From Antedon mediterranea (Eukaryota; Echinodermata; Crinoidea; Comatulida; Antedonidae): DNA of 64,000 nucleotides. Each line of letters starts with the position of its first letter. The first letter of the stretch is position 1. This document shows positions 1-11,649 of the stretch, piece after piece. A program made the position numbers and the translations under genes. The notes under the pieces are model-generated. The model saw only the letters and a list, made by a program, of their open reading frames with translations, was not told the origin of the DNA and ran no database searches. The stretch is from contig NC_092680.1 of the NCBI RefSeq assembly GCF_964355755.1, forward strand, positions 17,585,001-17,649,000, read 5' to 3'.

Positions 1-1027
1 AAATCAAGTTAGGTTAAAATAAGTATATTTACAGTGCATGTAATTTGTTCACGCGAATCCAACGTTTCAAAGAGAAAAAATCGCCTACTCTCTTTTCCAC
101 TACATGAACGAATAGCTGCGACGTTCATGTTCTTCTCGCGTGGTTGCTGAGCTTTTCGATTTGCTCATGAAAGCGTCATAGGTCATGTCCTGATCTCTGA
201 TTAGTTGCGCAATATTTCGCTTCGCAAAAAGTTGAAACAATTCGAACTAGTAAATTTCGCTGCAGCAAAAATCAAGGAACTAGAATTCGTCGCAGAAAGG
301 GAGTATGACAAACAAAAACTCGAATACGCATGCGTAGAGCATAATTCAATTCAATTCAATTCAATTAAAACTTTATTATCCCCATGGGGAAACTCTGTTG
401 GCCTTTTCAAAAGTACAGTACATACAAATATAAAATGGATACAGTACATAAAATATAAATACGATAAAAAAAGACGCTTTCGATTCGCGCGAACAAATTC
501 GCCTAGTGGAAAATCAGCTTTAGACAATTATAATAAAGAGAACGGAACCATTAGGAAACTATTATCATCGCGAAAGCTATTTATTTTGGGTTTTGGGACT
601 AATGTATAGGTCCATGCTGCTCGACCCAAAGTACGTCTGTGAAAAGAGACGAAGACTCACGGTTAAACGATTTTGGATTCTCATCCTTTGATTGGTTGAC
701 GCAAATCAACACACTGCGGAAAAAAATGTTCTCACGTGTCGTGAAGTCACGTGTCTCTGAGGATGTTCAATACACGGGAAAATAATGTATCAAAACGAGC
801 GGCGTTTTTTTTGTAAGAAATATTTCTTCTTTATCACCAATCAACAGTAGGGTTGTATTTCTGATACGTTTACGTTTACGTTTACGTTTACTCGACAATA
901 TTAATGTATTTAAATGTCAAGTACATCAATATAATTTTAAAATGTTATGGAATAATTACGTAAATGTTGGTTTCACCATACAGTATAAAAATAGTGAAAC
1001 TGCATCGTGCATTGTAATTATGTTATG
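1..1027. other. Left margin without a supported gene
   Basis: AT-rich DNA downstream of ROCO-like copy 1. A short run of TTTACG units lies near 865-892. A LINE-tail-like block lies at 340-480 and is listed separately. A 134-codon open frame at 205-609 runs through that repeat and resembles no protein I know, so it is not called. Confidence 0.5.
340..480 (-). mobile_element. Possible 3' end of a non-LTR retrotransposon, antisense
   Basis: An ATTCA-type pentamer array at 343-369 is followed by a block reading ACTTTATTATCCCCATGGGG. Microsatellite tails next to such blocks are typical of truncated CR1/L2-like elements. A comparable tail with coding sequence attached sits at 55786-56415. No coding sequence is visible here, so the family is uncertain. 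Confidence 0.35.
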
Positions 1028-1191
1028 TTAATACGAGTGAAAACGTTGCTGAAACTAAAAACGTTGCTATGTTTTTCAAAAAATTTCCTTTCCCGTAAAA
1101 TGTGGCCTACTGTTTGTAAAACACAATTTGCAATGCTACTAATATGTCTGTTTTCACTTAGCAAACAAAAAACAGACTTACATTAACGGTG

Positions 1192-4077
1192 TTACATCTT
1201 ACTACAGAGAACAAAAATCAAAATAAATATATTTACCTCTGGTTTACGATACACTTTGTGATGTGCATCTACTCTGTATTCATTCAATGCAGAGACATCG
1301 TTACTTAATGTAATAAGATTCACCAAACACATTGTTCCATCCAAAGAACTACATCTTTCACACACTGGACCACAAATATACTGATCATGAAAGTAATCCG
1401 GATTAAAAGTCTGTTCGATTATTCCTTCAATCGAATTAAGAATTGTCTGTAAGATATTAACTGACTGACTCGGAATTTCTTTAGACACTGACAGTTTGAT
1501 CAGATTTCTATCATAAAAGAAAATACTGCCAGAAGAAACTGTGTCAGTGTTTATTTGAAAAAAGCAGGTGTCACTTGCTCTGAATCGTGCACAGTTATAA
1601 TAAATATTATTCCAATCAAATACTTGGCAGCATTTTGCAATAAGTCGAAGAAATACAAACTCCAGTAACATTTCACCAAAATCGAAATAAAAAATATCAG
1701 AAGTACAATCAATATACTCAAATTCACGTTGTTGTAAATCAATTTTGGGCAATTTGCAAGGAAGACAAAATGTTCCAACTTGATCAACTTGATTAGTTAT
1801 TGTAAGTGGAAACATCAACTGTGTTCCAACCAAGTACCGAATCACATAAGGATAAACTCTCCAAATTCCTTTCATTCGGCAAATGTGTTCCAATAGTCTA
1901 CTGTCTACAATCCCTGTTTCTTGTAATCGCTGCCAAAGATCAGATAAAGCTCTGTTTCTTTTGTGTGGTTCAGGTACATTCACTAATAATTTCAGAATGT
2001 CTATTAATATCTGAGGATCACAAACAACATAATTCTGAAGTAGTTCATCAAATTCATTGTATATGATATCTCCCGATTTTTCAAAGAAATTTAGAAGTTG
2101 ACGCACCTCAAATTTCACAAAAATTGTGCTTGCTGTTAACATTAATTCATCTTCAATTTCTTTTATACTCACAATAATGAAATTTCTATGACGAAATCCA
2201 TTTAACGTTTCTTTAAACAATAGGTATTTGACATAAAACATTTCGCAAACGTATTTAAATTTTATAATTTCGTTATATATATTTTGTCGTAAGATGTTAA
2301 GCTCCGTATCAACATTGAATGAGTTTTCAATAAAAAAGCAAAGTCGTCCACTTGGATGAAAAGCAAGTAATTTAGAAAACCTTTTGTAAAGATGTGCATT
2401 TACACATCTCTCAAAGGTGGAAAACGCCTTTTCATCACGTACACTTCCTCTTCTTGTTCCTACAAGAAACACTACAGCATTCTCAATATCAACATGCATA
2501 GCAATAGATTGTAACCAGAATTGTAGCCGTTTAATGTGTCTATGAGGATTAGAAATCGCCTCTACAGCGTTGAAAACAACCAAATATACGCCTTGCTTTG
2601 GCATAAACAGATGATGCGTATTATAGTACATGTCTTGTCCTGCAAAATCCCATAAACTAAGTCTGGCGTCAATGTAACATTCGTTTCGTAGATCTGCTTT
2701 CATTGAATTTCTGATATGTACTATAGGTATTGATGATGTAGTTTTTACTTTGACATAAGATAATATCTCGTAGATAAAAAACCCAGTAATTGGGGCATAA
2801 AATAAAATCAAGTCAAATATATACTGTGAATTGGAATGGTTATGACCATCTCTTAAATTAAACACATTTCCAAATCTCCAACCACATACTTCTGCTAAAC
2901 ATATTCCAACAATAAACCCTGTTGATTTCTTTAAAATGTAATTTCCAGGTGTATAGCCATAAGCTACCATCTTTCTTCCTAATATAACCCCACACATTAT
3001 GGAAAAGACTATTGCAATGAAACAAAATAAAATACATATTTCAACAAAATTGTTCCTTCCTAAGTATATTGCTGTAATGATACAAATTATGTTAATCATT
3101 AACAGAATAATCAACTTCCTTCGACTTAATGAAAATATGTGTGTGTTAATGCTCCTAAAAATTACAATTATAATAACTGCCGAAAATACGAATTTAAAAT
3201 AATATAATATATTATAAAGAAATGATAGTTTTTTAAAAAAACTTTCAATAGAAATATCAGTCTTATTTGGGTGTACCATAAAGCACAATGCTACACAGAT
3301 ACCAGTCCTTCCACCTGTACTCATAAGCACACCAATAAGGAACGAACCAACTCCATAAATGCAAACATCTATCACCGCAGATACATACATCCATATTGAC
3401 TCTATGCTTTGTAAGTTTAAAAAATGTTCATTTAATTGTGTAGCGCTATCTAATATTACCATAAATATAGCATATCCACAACCAAATCGATATGCACTGT
3501 GGACATCACATATTGACATAACACAAACAATGTACAACCACACGACTGGACCAAACCCGAATGTAAATCCACCAAAACAAAGTATAGTCATGAAAGGAAC
3601 AATATACAACATTAAATAACATGTGTCCTCCAGTAATTTTTGCATTAATACTTGTGGATTATTTTTGGACCGACCACGAGAATTTGATACCTTATTTTTG
3701 CTCTGTTTAAGGACACGTGATACAGTCCACCACGCTGCTGAACTTTCATAATCTTCTAGTGGAGTACTGGTCACTTCACACCATTTACTATTAACATCAC
3801 TGACTTTCGCCTGTACTGTGTTTGTTTCAATTCCGATTGTACTAGGCTCTTCTGGTCGAAAATCCTTTCCTTGTAAACGCCTGCAAGTCGAGGTTTTTCC
3901 AGCACCATGATCACCCAGAATAAGTACCTTAGTTCTGTTAAAAGGTACTTTTCCCTTTTCTTGAGCTGTTTTGTAAGCTTCTTTAATCTCAGTATCGTCT
4001 GCTAAAACTCGCATGTTAAAACTTCGCTGAAACGACTCAGCATATCCTTTCAAGTAAGCCACCCCCTTTTCATCCAT
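1192..4077 (-). CDS. ROCO-like GTPase split by a multi-pass membrane insert, copy 1
   Basis: A single open frame of 961 codons. The P-loop GDHGAGKT is at residues 55-62 and a switch I threonine lies near 80. Hydrophobic helices run from about 152 to 442 (eight to ten, by eye). A Roc-type switch II motif, LWDFAGQDMYYNTHHLF, starts near 475, followed by beta-strand and helix blocks typical of Roc. The G4 position reads FLVGTRRGS (about 538-545) and lacks the usual NKxD or THxD aspartate. A COR-like region covers roughly 600-780, and a C-terminal GPVCERCSS segment carries CxxC. The family is inferred from the motifs; no leucine-rich repeats, kinase or death domain are seen. The last shared residues (YRKPE) abut a good splice donor (AG|GTAAAT at 1236), so the final 14 codons may be intron read-through. 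A weak alternative last exon at 1028-1048 would add six residues and a stop. By known family behaviour the protein should bind GTP. Its partner, membrane and role are unknown. Confidence 0.85.
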   Translation of the reverse strand: MDEKGVAYLKGYAESFQRSFNMRVLADDTEIKEAYKTAQEKGKVPFNRTKVLILGDHGAGKTSTCRRLQGKDFRPEEPSTIGIETNTVQAKVSDVNSKWCEVTSTPLEDYESSAAWWTVSRVLKQSKNKVSNSRGRSKNNPQVLMQKLLEDTCYLMLYIVPFMTILCFGGFTFGFGPVVWLYIVCVMSICDVHSAYRFGCGYAIFMVILDSATQLNEHFLNLQSIESIWMYVSAVIDVCIYGVGSFLIGVLMSTGGRTGICVALCFMVHPNKTDISIESFFKKLSFLYNILYYFKFVFSAVIIIVIFRSINTHIFSLSRRKLIILLMINIICIITAIYLGRNNFVEICILFCFIAIVFSIMCGVILGRKMVAYGYTPGNYILKKSTGFIVGICLAEVCGWRFGNVFNLRDGHNHSNSQYIFDLILFYAPITGFFIYEILSYVKVKTTSSIPIVHIRNSMKADLRNECYIDARLSLWDFAGQDMYYNTHHLFMPKQGVYLVVFNAVEAISNPHRHIKRLQFWLQSIAMHVDIENAVVFLVGTRRGSVRDEKAFSTFERCVNAHLYKRFSKLLAFHPSGRLCFFIENSFNVDTELNILRQNIYNEIIKFKYVCEMFYVKYLLFKETLNGFRHRNFIIVSIKEIEDELMLTASTIFVKFEVRQLLNFFEKSGDIIYNEFDELLQNYVVCDPQILIDILKLLVNVPEPHKRNRALSDLWQRLQETGIVDSRLLEHICRMKGIWRVYPYVIRYLVGTQLMFPLTITNQVDQVGTFCLPCKLPKIDLQQREFEYIDCTSDIFYFDFGEMLLEFVFLRLIAKCCQVFDWNNIYYNCARFRASDTCFFQINTDTVSSGSIFFYDRNLIKLSVSKEIPSQSVNILQTILNSIEGIIEQTFNPDYFHDQYICGPVCERCSSLDGTMCLVNLITLSNDVSALNEYRVDAHHKVYRKPEVNIFILIFVLCSKM

Positions 4078-4769
4078 TTTGCTAGTTATTTCCTGTTTGA
4101 TATTTATTTATCTAAGAAAGGTTCCTCTCCTGCCTTGTATTTTTCTATAACAAGAACATATGTTAATAAAGCATTCAAATGGAAAGTGTCAAGACATAGT
4201 AATATAAAATTAAAACTAGCCTAAAGCGAAAAGGATATATTAAAAATAAGTACAAAAAGGTTTTGTATTATTATATATATGTTTTTAGTTTATAGGGCAA
4301 CACTACAAATGATGCTAATTAATGCATGTCTACATTAGTTATTGTGTGGGAAGGATCTTGCTTCTTTTGGATGATAGTGCTCATTCTGGCATTAGAACAG
4401 GTAACCGTCTAAAGGTTTGCCAGTAGAGTACATTAGGTTTTAAAAATAAATGCCTAAAAAATAAACAAAGAATTAACCCGCTAAGATTATGGTGATGTTA
4501 AGAAATGAACATTTTAAGAAATGAATATGATAAAATATGATTTATGACACGGAAAATTAAATTGAATAACGATGACGTTTTTGGTTAATCGTGATGTTTA
4601 TCTTTATTTTATTTTTTTTTTTAATTTATTTTTTTTAAAACCATATTTAATGAGGGTGATCCATCCAGCTATTGCTGATCATTAGGGACCCTCAGAGGTT
4701 CACAAGACAAACATATACACAAGATGCTCTACATAAACAAAGTCTTATTACAAGTCTTTGGGAGTGGAG

Positions 4770-4880
4770 TAATTTGGTCCTTAGAAAAAATCCTGACATG
4801 TGACGGGAATTGAACCCAGGACCCTTGGAGCCACAACCAATATAACCTCAATGAAACGTGTCTGTTTACATTGTGTTGCG
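4770..4880 (-). mobile_element. tRNA-derived SINE-like fragment
   Basis: The reverse complement contains a B-box-like GGGTTCAATTCCCGTCAC preceded by a tRNA-like arm. There is no foldable complete tRNA. This is probably a decayed tRNA-derived SINE. Confidence 0.35.
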
Positions 4881-4999
4881 CGTTAACAATAATCCAATGT
4901 CTAAAGTACATACATTATTTGTACTGGTGACGAGTATAAAAAAACAAACCTACCATTAGACAATTCAATCTATAAATATAGGCAGTAGGTATTCTTTGT

Positions 5000-5995
5000 C
5001 CATCGTTGTTTAATACTAAATTTTTACATTTGTTTTTTTTTCTATAACATTGAGTAAACATTGTATAAATATATAAGCCCAAATCACCATCATATTATAT
5101 TTCCCCCTTAATTATAGGTAGATCTTTAGTCTGTAAGAGATCTCTTAGGTCGACTACTACAGTACATCTGTTTACTCCTAAACTGTGGAACAATCTTCGT
5201 AATTCAATTCAAATGAACAATCTATTGAAGTTGTCAAAACTTAAAAAACCCACCATTTTGTTCTTTGTAATTCAATCTGTTTCCCATCTTTATTTTTAAG
5301 CGCTTTGAGACAATTGTTAAAACCGCTATATACATTTGACAACATCAACATGCAAGGAATCAAAGTTACTTCTTGAAATGGATAAGTTTAAAGTATAAAT
5401 TGATTGTAATCTTACCCAGGCTTACTCAGTAGCCTTAATATCCATTAAGTGATCAGTACAATTTATTTCCTTAATGCCGGATATAATCGAGGACTCGGAG
5501 CAACACGTACCGTTTAAGAACTTAGGTTAATTACTATCTTCTATGTCCAAACAATAGATCGAAACTGATCTGCTTAAAATCTTGAACGTCATACTTTATC
5601 GATACTTAATCAATCTTCCTCTCTCTATTTGGAATACTGGGGCAAACAGTGATCCATTTGTAGATACACAACCAACAAATGTACAACAAGTAACGTACCG
5701 CACTAACTATTGAATCAAACCAATGTATTTCCTGGTTCGTCAACCCCTGACATTAATCTTTAAATGACAAAAGCATACATTATAAAAACCATACAAACAT
5801 ACTATTATACATTATAATATTATTAATATAAAGGCTCAATAGCACTGTAGAAGAAGGAACGAAATACATTTGTCATCAGCAAACAGACGGAAATCAGATG
5901 ATACTTATAAGTATTTTTTGAGAGATAAAAGAACCTGAAGAAACAAATTGACTTCTCTAATCAGAACGATCATCAATATTCAAAATTAATCATTA
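5000..5995. repeat. Duplicated upstream flank, unit of copy 1
   Basis: About 1 kb that is clearly similar to 11650-12590, block by block. Shared blocks include the one around TCTATGTCCAAACAAT and the one around AGACGGAAATCAGATGATAC. Each lies on the 5' side of a minus-strand ROCO-like gene (copies 1 and 2), so the gene was duplicated with its upstream DNA. The block may contain the promoter, but no element is identifiable. Confidence 0.8.
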
Positions 5996-6204
5996 TCAAA
6001 AAACTCGTGAATGTCCAAAAAAAAAACAGTTCTTGTCCGCTTGCTTTTGTTTTCCGTACTCCGTCTTGAATCTTCTGGAAGGTCTTGTTGTTCTATTATT
6101 ATTATTATTGTAAATTATCGGCTGTCTTCATCCAATAGTTATAGACATAAAATCTGCTATCTACTTGGTTCACTCTGGTTAAAAAATTGTTGCTTCTCTA
6201 AATT

Positions 6205-6312
6205 GCTTGTTTTCGTGTAAAATAAATGTCAGCTTGTCTTCGTGTAAAATAAATTTCTGCTTGTCTTCGTGTAAAATAAATTTCTGCTTGTCTTCGTGTA
6301 AAAGACATTTCT
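6205..6312 (+). repeat. 27-bp minisatellite, four units
   Basis: Four tandem units built on GCTTGTCTTCGTGTAAAATA, starting at 6205, 6232, 6259 and 6286. The open frame across it is only the translation of the repeat. Confidence 0.85.
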
Positions 6313-6969
6313 GGTTTTCTCCTATCAAACAAATATCTGGTTGTCTTCTTTGTCTTCGTCTCTTGTTCTATTTCAAGAAATTATTTCTTGCTTTTATTTT
6401 CTGCTTCTTGTCTTGTTAATTCTGGTTTGCTCACTCTGTTTCTTATAAAATTGCACCATGTAATATAATGTGTTGAGGTTTAACCTAATTAAAGACTGTA
6501 CTCGCTTGACTGCAGTAACACATATATTGTTTATTCAATAATACTTGATACAATAATAATTCAGGATAATATAACTCAGGATAGTATTCAGAATAATGCA
6601 ACTAAGGAACAGAGGATAAAGTGATTCTGTCAGTAAGATGTGAGTGTAGATGTGCTTCTGAAGAAATGTCGGTAAGGTGTGTCTGGAGGCTCCTGGAACT
6701 TGGGGGTATATCGGCTTCAGTTCATTATCATATGTCATTACGTCATCTCTGAGACTATGATTGGTCCTAAATTGGTCCAGAGACTTTTTGGAAGTATTGA
6801 TTAATTGTATATTAAAGTATTTCAATGACGGATATCATTGTCAAATCTGTACATAAATAGTGTCAATCTCTCCTGGTTTACCGATGGGAAAGGTCATAAA
6901 GTTAAGCTGTTTCTTTAGGGACCCATTAATTATGGACTAAATGGAATTTTAAAACATCTGGATAAACTC

Positions 6970-7262
6970 CCCACTGGACCTTATAATATACAACTGATAC
7001 AGAAGATACACTGTTTTATTGTTTGATGATCGTTGTTGGTTTACTGCAGGTAAAACGGAACTGAAAAAAAAACAAAGCGTTTAAAATTAAAATAATCCGC
7101 AAATGATTTATCTTTGTATACACACATTGGAATATGGCCGCGTTACATATTACTATGACTATGTGGCTATCTGGCCTCTCATGGAGACTTTGGAGTGAAA
7201 TTATAAAAGCAAACATTATAGTAGGCCTAATATAAAAAAACAAGCATAAGGTAAATAGTTAC
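6970..7262. repeat. Duplicated downstream flank and intron, copy 2
   Basis: Closely matches 14885-15199, the downstream side of copy 3. The block includes the terminal exon, its polypyrimidine acceptor and the small intron. Together with the upstream flank shared by copies 1 and 2, it shows that the duplication units extend beyond the coding exon on both sides. Confidence 0.8.
7016..7060 (-). CDS. Terminal coding exon of ROCO-like copy 2
   Basis: A T-rich tract ending in CAG (7063-7061) precedes a 45-base exon encoding FRFTCSKPTTIIKQ and a TAA stop that overlaps an AATAAA signal. It joins in phase 0 to the donor GAT|GTAACT at 7263/7262, removing 202 bases. The exon is conserved in copy 3 with two changes (AGT AAA CCA to AGT AGA CCG), only one of which alters the protein. 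Confidence 0.65.
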   Translation of the reverse strand, partial: FRFTCSKPTTIIKQ

Positions 7263-10093
7263 ATCTGGTTTACGATAAACTTTGTGGTATTCATCCACTC
7301 TGTATTCATTCAATGCAGAAGCATCTTTGCTTATTCCAACAAGATTCACCAAACACATCGTTCCATCCAATGAACTACATCTTTCACACACTGGACCAAA
7401 TAGATACTGATCATGAAAGTAATCCGGATTAAACGTCTGTAAGATTATTTCTTCAATGAAAGTGTGCATTTTCTGTAAGATATTTACTGACTGACTCGGG
7501 ATTTCTTTAGACACTGACAGCTTGATGATATGTCTATCGTATAAGAAAATACTATCGGATGAAACTGTTTCAGTGTTTATTTGAAAAAAAAAATGTTTCA
7601 CTTGCTCTGAACCGTGCATAAATATTATTCCAATCAAACACATTGCAGCATTTTGCAATAAGTCGAAGAAATACAAATTCCTTTAACATTTCACCAAAAT
7701 CGAAATAAAATATATCAGAAGTACGATCAACATAATCAAATTCACGTTGTTGTAACTCAATTTTTGGCAATTTGCAAGGAAGACAAAATGTTCCAACTTG
7801 ATCAACCTGATTAGTTATTGTAAGTGGAAACATAAGATGTGTTCCCACCAAGTACCGAATCACATAAGGATACACTCTCCAAATTCCTTTCATTCGGCAG
7901 ATATGTTCAAAAAGTCTACTGTCAACAATTCCAGTTTCCAGCAATCTCTGCCAAAGATCAGACACGAGTCTGTTTCTTTTGTGTGGTTCTGGAACATTCA
8001 CCAATAATTTCAGAATGTCTATTAATACCTGAGGATCACAAACAACATATTTCTGAAGTAGTTCATCAAGTTCATTGTATATGATATCTCCAGATTTATC
8101 AAAGAAATTCAGAAGTTGACGCACCTCATATTTCACAAAGATTTTGCTTGTTAAACTTAATTCATTTTCAATATCGTTTACACTCGTAATAATACACTGT
8201 CTTTGTCGAAATTCATTTAAAGTGTTTTTAAATAACAGGTCTTTTACAGAAAACATTTCGCAAAAGTATTTCAATCTTGTTACTTCATTATATATCCTTT
8301 CTCGTAAGATGTTAAGCTCATTATCAACGTTAAATGAGTTTTCAATAAAAAAGCAAAGTCGTCCACTTGGATGAAAAGCAAGTAATCTTAAAAACCTTTT
8401 GTAAAGATGTGCATTTACACATCTCTCAAAGGTGGAAAACGCATTTTCATTACGTACACTTCCTCTTCTTGTTCCTACAAGAAACACTACAACATTCTCA
8501 ATATCAACATGCATAGCAATAGATTGTAACCAGAATTGTAACCGTTTAATATGTCTATGAGGATTAGAAATCGCTGCTACAGCATTGAAAACAACCAAGT
8601 ATACGCCTTGCTTTGGCATAAAAAGATGGTGTGTATTATAGTACATTTCTTGTCCTGCAAAATCCCATAAACTTAGTCTGGCATCAATGTAACATTCGTT
8701 TCGTAGATCTGCTTTCATTGATTTTCTGATATGCACTACTGGTATTGATGACGTAGATTTTACTTTCATGTAAGAATGACACTCGTAGATAATAAACCCC
8801 AAAATTGGTGCAGCAAATGACAACACTTTAAGCAAATATTTTGAAAGGTTATAGTCTTTCTCTACGTTAGTTAGATGGTCCAAATTGTCAAATTTCCAAC
8901 CACACATTTTGCCAATATAAACCCCAGAAATAAACCAGATAGCCTTTTTAAAAAGGTAGTGTTCAGGGAAATAGTCATACGCCACAAATTTCCTTTCTAT
9001 AAAAACTCCACAAATTATAAAAAACACCAATGAAATAAAGCAAAAAAATGTAAATATGTCAACAAAATTATGGCTTCCAAAATATATTGCTGTTGTTATA
9101 AGCATTATATTTAGTATAAATACAAGGACCAACTTTCTTCGACTAAGTGAAAATATTTTGGTATGCACAATTCTAAAAATAACCATTAAAATAACGGCAG
9201 CAATCACAAACTCAATGTATATTATATTGTAAATGAATGATATTTTTTCTAAAAAAACTTCAATAGAAATAATATGCTGTTTTGGATGTACCATGAGACA
9301 AAAAGCTAAACAAATACCAGTCCTACCACCTGCACTCATAAGCACACCAACAAGGAACGAACCCAACCCATACAAGCACGACCATAACAACAGTCATATA
9401 AAGCCATATATTTAGCTCAACGACAGGTTGCTGAGCAAATTTTTCATTCAATTGTGTAGCACTGTCTATGAATACCATACATATTGCGTACCCACATCCA
9501 AAGCGATAGGCGGTGTGAACACCAACAATTCTTGAAAGATAAATAATGTATAGCCATGCAACTGGTCCGAACCCGAAAGAAAGTCCACCAAACCAGAAAA
9601 TTATAGTCATAGGAATAAACTGAAACAGCAGGTAAGTTATGTCCTCAAATATTTTTCGGATCGACACATTTACATCATTATCAGGTTTATTAAGTGCTGT
9701 TGGTAGCTTATCTTTGCTCTGTTTAAGAACACGCGATACTGTCCACCACGCTGCTGAACTTTCATAGTCTTCTAAAGGAGTGTTTGTTACTTCACACCAT
9801 TTACTATTAACATCACTGACTTTCGACTGTACTGTGTTTGTTTCTATTCCGATTGTATTAGGCTCTTCTGGCCGAAAATCTTTGTCTCGAAAACGCCTAC
9901 AAGTCGACGTTTTTCCGGCACCATGATCACCAAGAATAAGAACCTTGGTTCTGTTAAATGGTACTTTTCCTCTTTCTTGAGCAGTTTTATAAGCTTCTTT
10001 AATCTCATTATCGTCTGCTAAAACTCGCATGTTAAAACTTCGCTTGAAAGACTCAGCAAATCCTCTCAAATAATTCAAATGGTTTTTATCCAT
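7263..10093 (-). pseudogene. ROCO-like membrane GTPase, copy 2, frameshifted
   Basis: Same protein as copies 1 and 3, but spread over three reading frames. The start MDKNHLNYLRGF and P-loop GDHGAGKT lie in 9323-10093. The later membrane segments, WDFAGQEMYYNT and the COR-like part lie in a second frame (7570-9390). The C-terminal CERCSS region lies in a third (7227-7676). Against copy 3, two bases are missing near 9374-9384. One base is extra in a run of ten A at 7584-7593. Four codons are also missing in frame after NNIY. The A10 shift could be a sequencing or assembly error. The two-base loss is not in a homopolymer and looks real. Either this is a young pseudogene or the assembly is wrong here; most of the sequence still looks coding. 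Confidence 0.8.
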
Positions 10094-10902
10094 CTCATGG
10101 GACTATCTTTAACTTGGCTGAGTAGCATCAAATCTTGTGCTATATAAAATAATGTCAATATTAACATATTTTAACAACAACTAACATGTTATTGGTCACA
10201 ATTTCGACATATCTGATCAAGAATCCGGTGATATTTCATACTTACTCTGTTACTTATGACAGTATTGTATTGTCCAGTAGCTCTCGATCTGTATTTGAAT
10301 AATTTTGCTTGAACTGGTACTATTTTTCATTAAAAAAATAATATATATGGACTGTCAAGGACTCAAACATACACTATAATATTAAATGGAAAATGTTAAA
10401 ACAATGTTAAGCTTACTCAAATGTAACTAAGCGATGTAATTTGTGTCTATATGAAAAATACATTACCATATGTTATCCTAAACTAGGCTAAAAAATGAAC
10501 TGGTATCTACTTGTAGACATGGAAAGACATTTCTAATTAATAACACAAAAAGAACCACAAACAATAGGCAATTATAAACAATTAAACAATTCGACTTGCT
10601 GCCCATAGATGTTATGTAACCCTGTAGAGCTGTGTCAGTTATTGTTGTACTTTTGACCTGACGAGTGTGTTAGCTTGGCTAGCATTATGAAACAAATTTG
10701 TAGTCAATTAAGTACCATGAAGCATAGAGATCACTATAATATCTCTATGCATGAAGTAACCAAGTTTAATTTTTATTTGTATTTATATATATATATAAAT
10801 CATACTGTAAGTTATAGAAACAGTGCTCATATTCGGATCTCATAATCGCGTCGAGCATAGCTCATTGGCGAAAGCTCCGTATTTTTTAGTTGTATGAAAA
10901 TA

Positions 10903-10974
10903 TGTCTCTGGCGGGATTCGAACCTGCAACATCTCGCTTACAGGGCGAGTATCATACCACTAGACCACAGAGCC
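10903..10974 (-). tRNA. tRNA-like sequence, probably a decayed tRNA gene
   Basis: On the minus strand it starts GGCTCTG, has a D-arm GTCTAGTGGTATGAT, a perfect anticodon stem CTCGC/GCGAG with loop CCTGTAA, and a T-loop TTCGAAT. The acceptor stem has one mismatch (position 2-71) and the T stem one A-C mismatch. Base 33 is C where U is nearly invariant. The formal anticodon would be TGT (Thr), but the body resembles Pro/Gly-type tRNAs. A pseudogene or SINE head is more likely than a working tRNA. Confidence 0.5.
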
Positions 10975-11649
10975 ATATAATATACCATAATAATAATACC
11001 ATATTATGGTATTATCACAGATTTTCACCAACCAGATACATCCTCTCATACAACATACACCCTCACAATTAGTGGATGCTTAACAAGTCAGAATAAATTC
11101 CAACTTTAATTCGCAACGGTTTTAAAAATAATAATGTGTATATTTAAATCAATTGTGTTGCGTAGCACTGTGTAAATTATATATAAATCATACTGTAAGT
11201 TATAGAAATTGTGCTCATATTCGGAACAATGCTGTGGGTCTCAATAGAGATACAAAAAAAAAAAACCCCGAAAAGCTATAGATATATATATATACTGGTA
11301 CATTGTAAATAAGTATACAACGAACCTCAAAATAGTGACTTTAAAAATAAACTTTAGAAACTACAGGCTACTGTACTTATTGGCTTCTAAACAATCACAA
11401 AATTGCCAAATAATAAAAATGTTCCTACCCGGGAATATGAACATATACTCATGGCTTAATCCATGATGATATAGGCCTACTGTAGTTTAGTTTATGATTA
11501 TTACATTTTTGTTCTGTACAGTTGGCCAGACTATATTTACACAGAATGTTTACTAATGATTGAAAATATTTGATTAAATAAATCATTATCTCAAGAAAGA
11601 ACAATGATTAAAAATGTTAATAAAAAAGTCGAGAGGTGTTTTATGTAAA

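Larger units (their letters stand above)
4078..6969. other. Intergenic region between copies 1 and 2
   Basis: No supported gene. It holds a tRNA-SINE-like block near 4770-4880, the duplicated upstream flank at 5000-5995 and a 27-bp minisatellite at 6205-6312. The stretch just right of 4077 is the presumed 5' side of copy 1. A possible splice acceptor (CAG at 15-17 bases before the ATG) suggests a 5' untranslated exon, which I could not locate. Confidence 0.5.

Noticed and set aside
205-609. 134-codon open frame near the left edge
   Set aside because: It runs through an ATTCA microsatellite and a LINE-tail-like block, and has no recognisable domain.
6207-6419. Frame with repeated CKINFCLSS
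   Set aside because: Translation of the 27-bp minisatellite.
10890-11072. 60-codon frame MYENMSLAGFEPATS
   Set aside because: It is the antisense reading of the tRNA-like sequence; this peptide pattern is a familiar false protein from tRNA loci.
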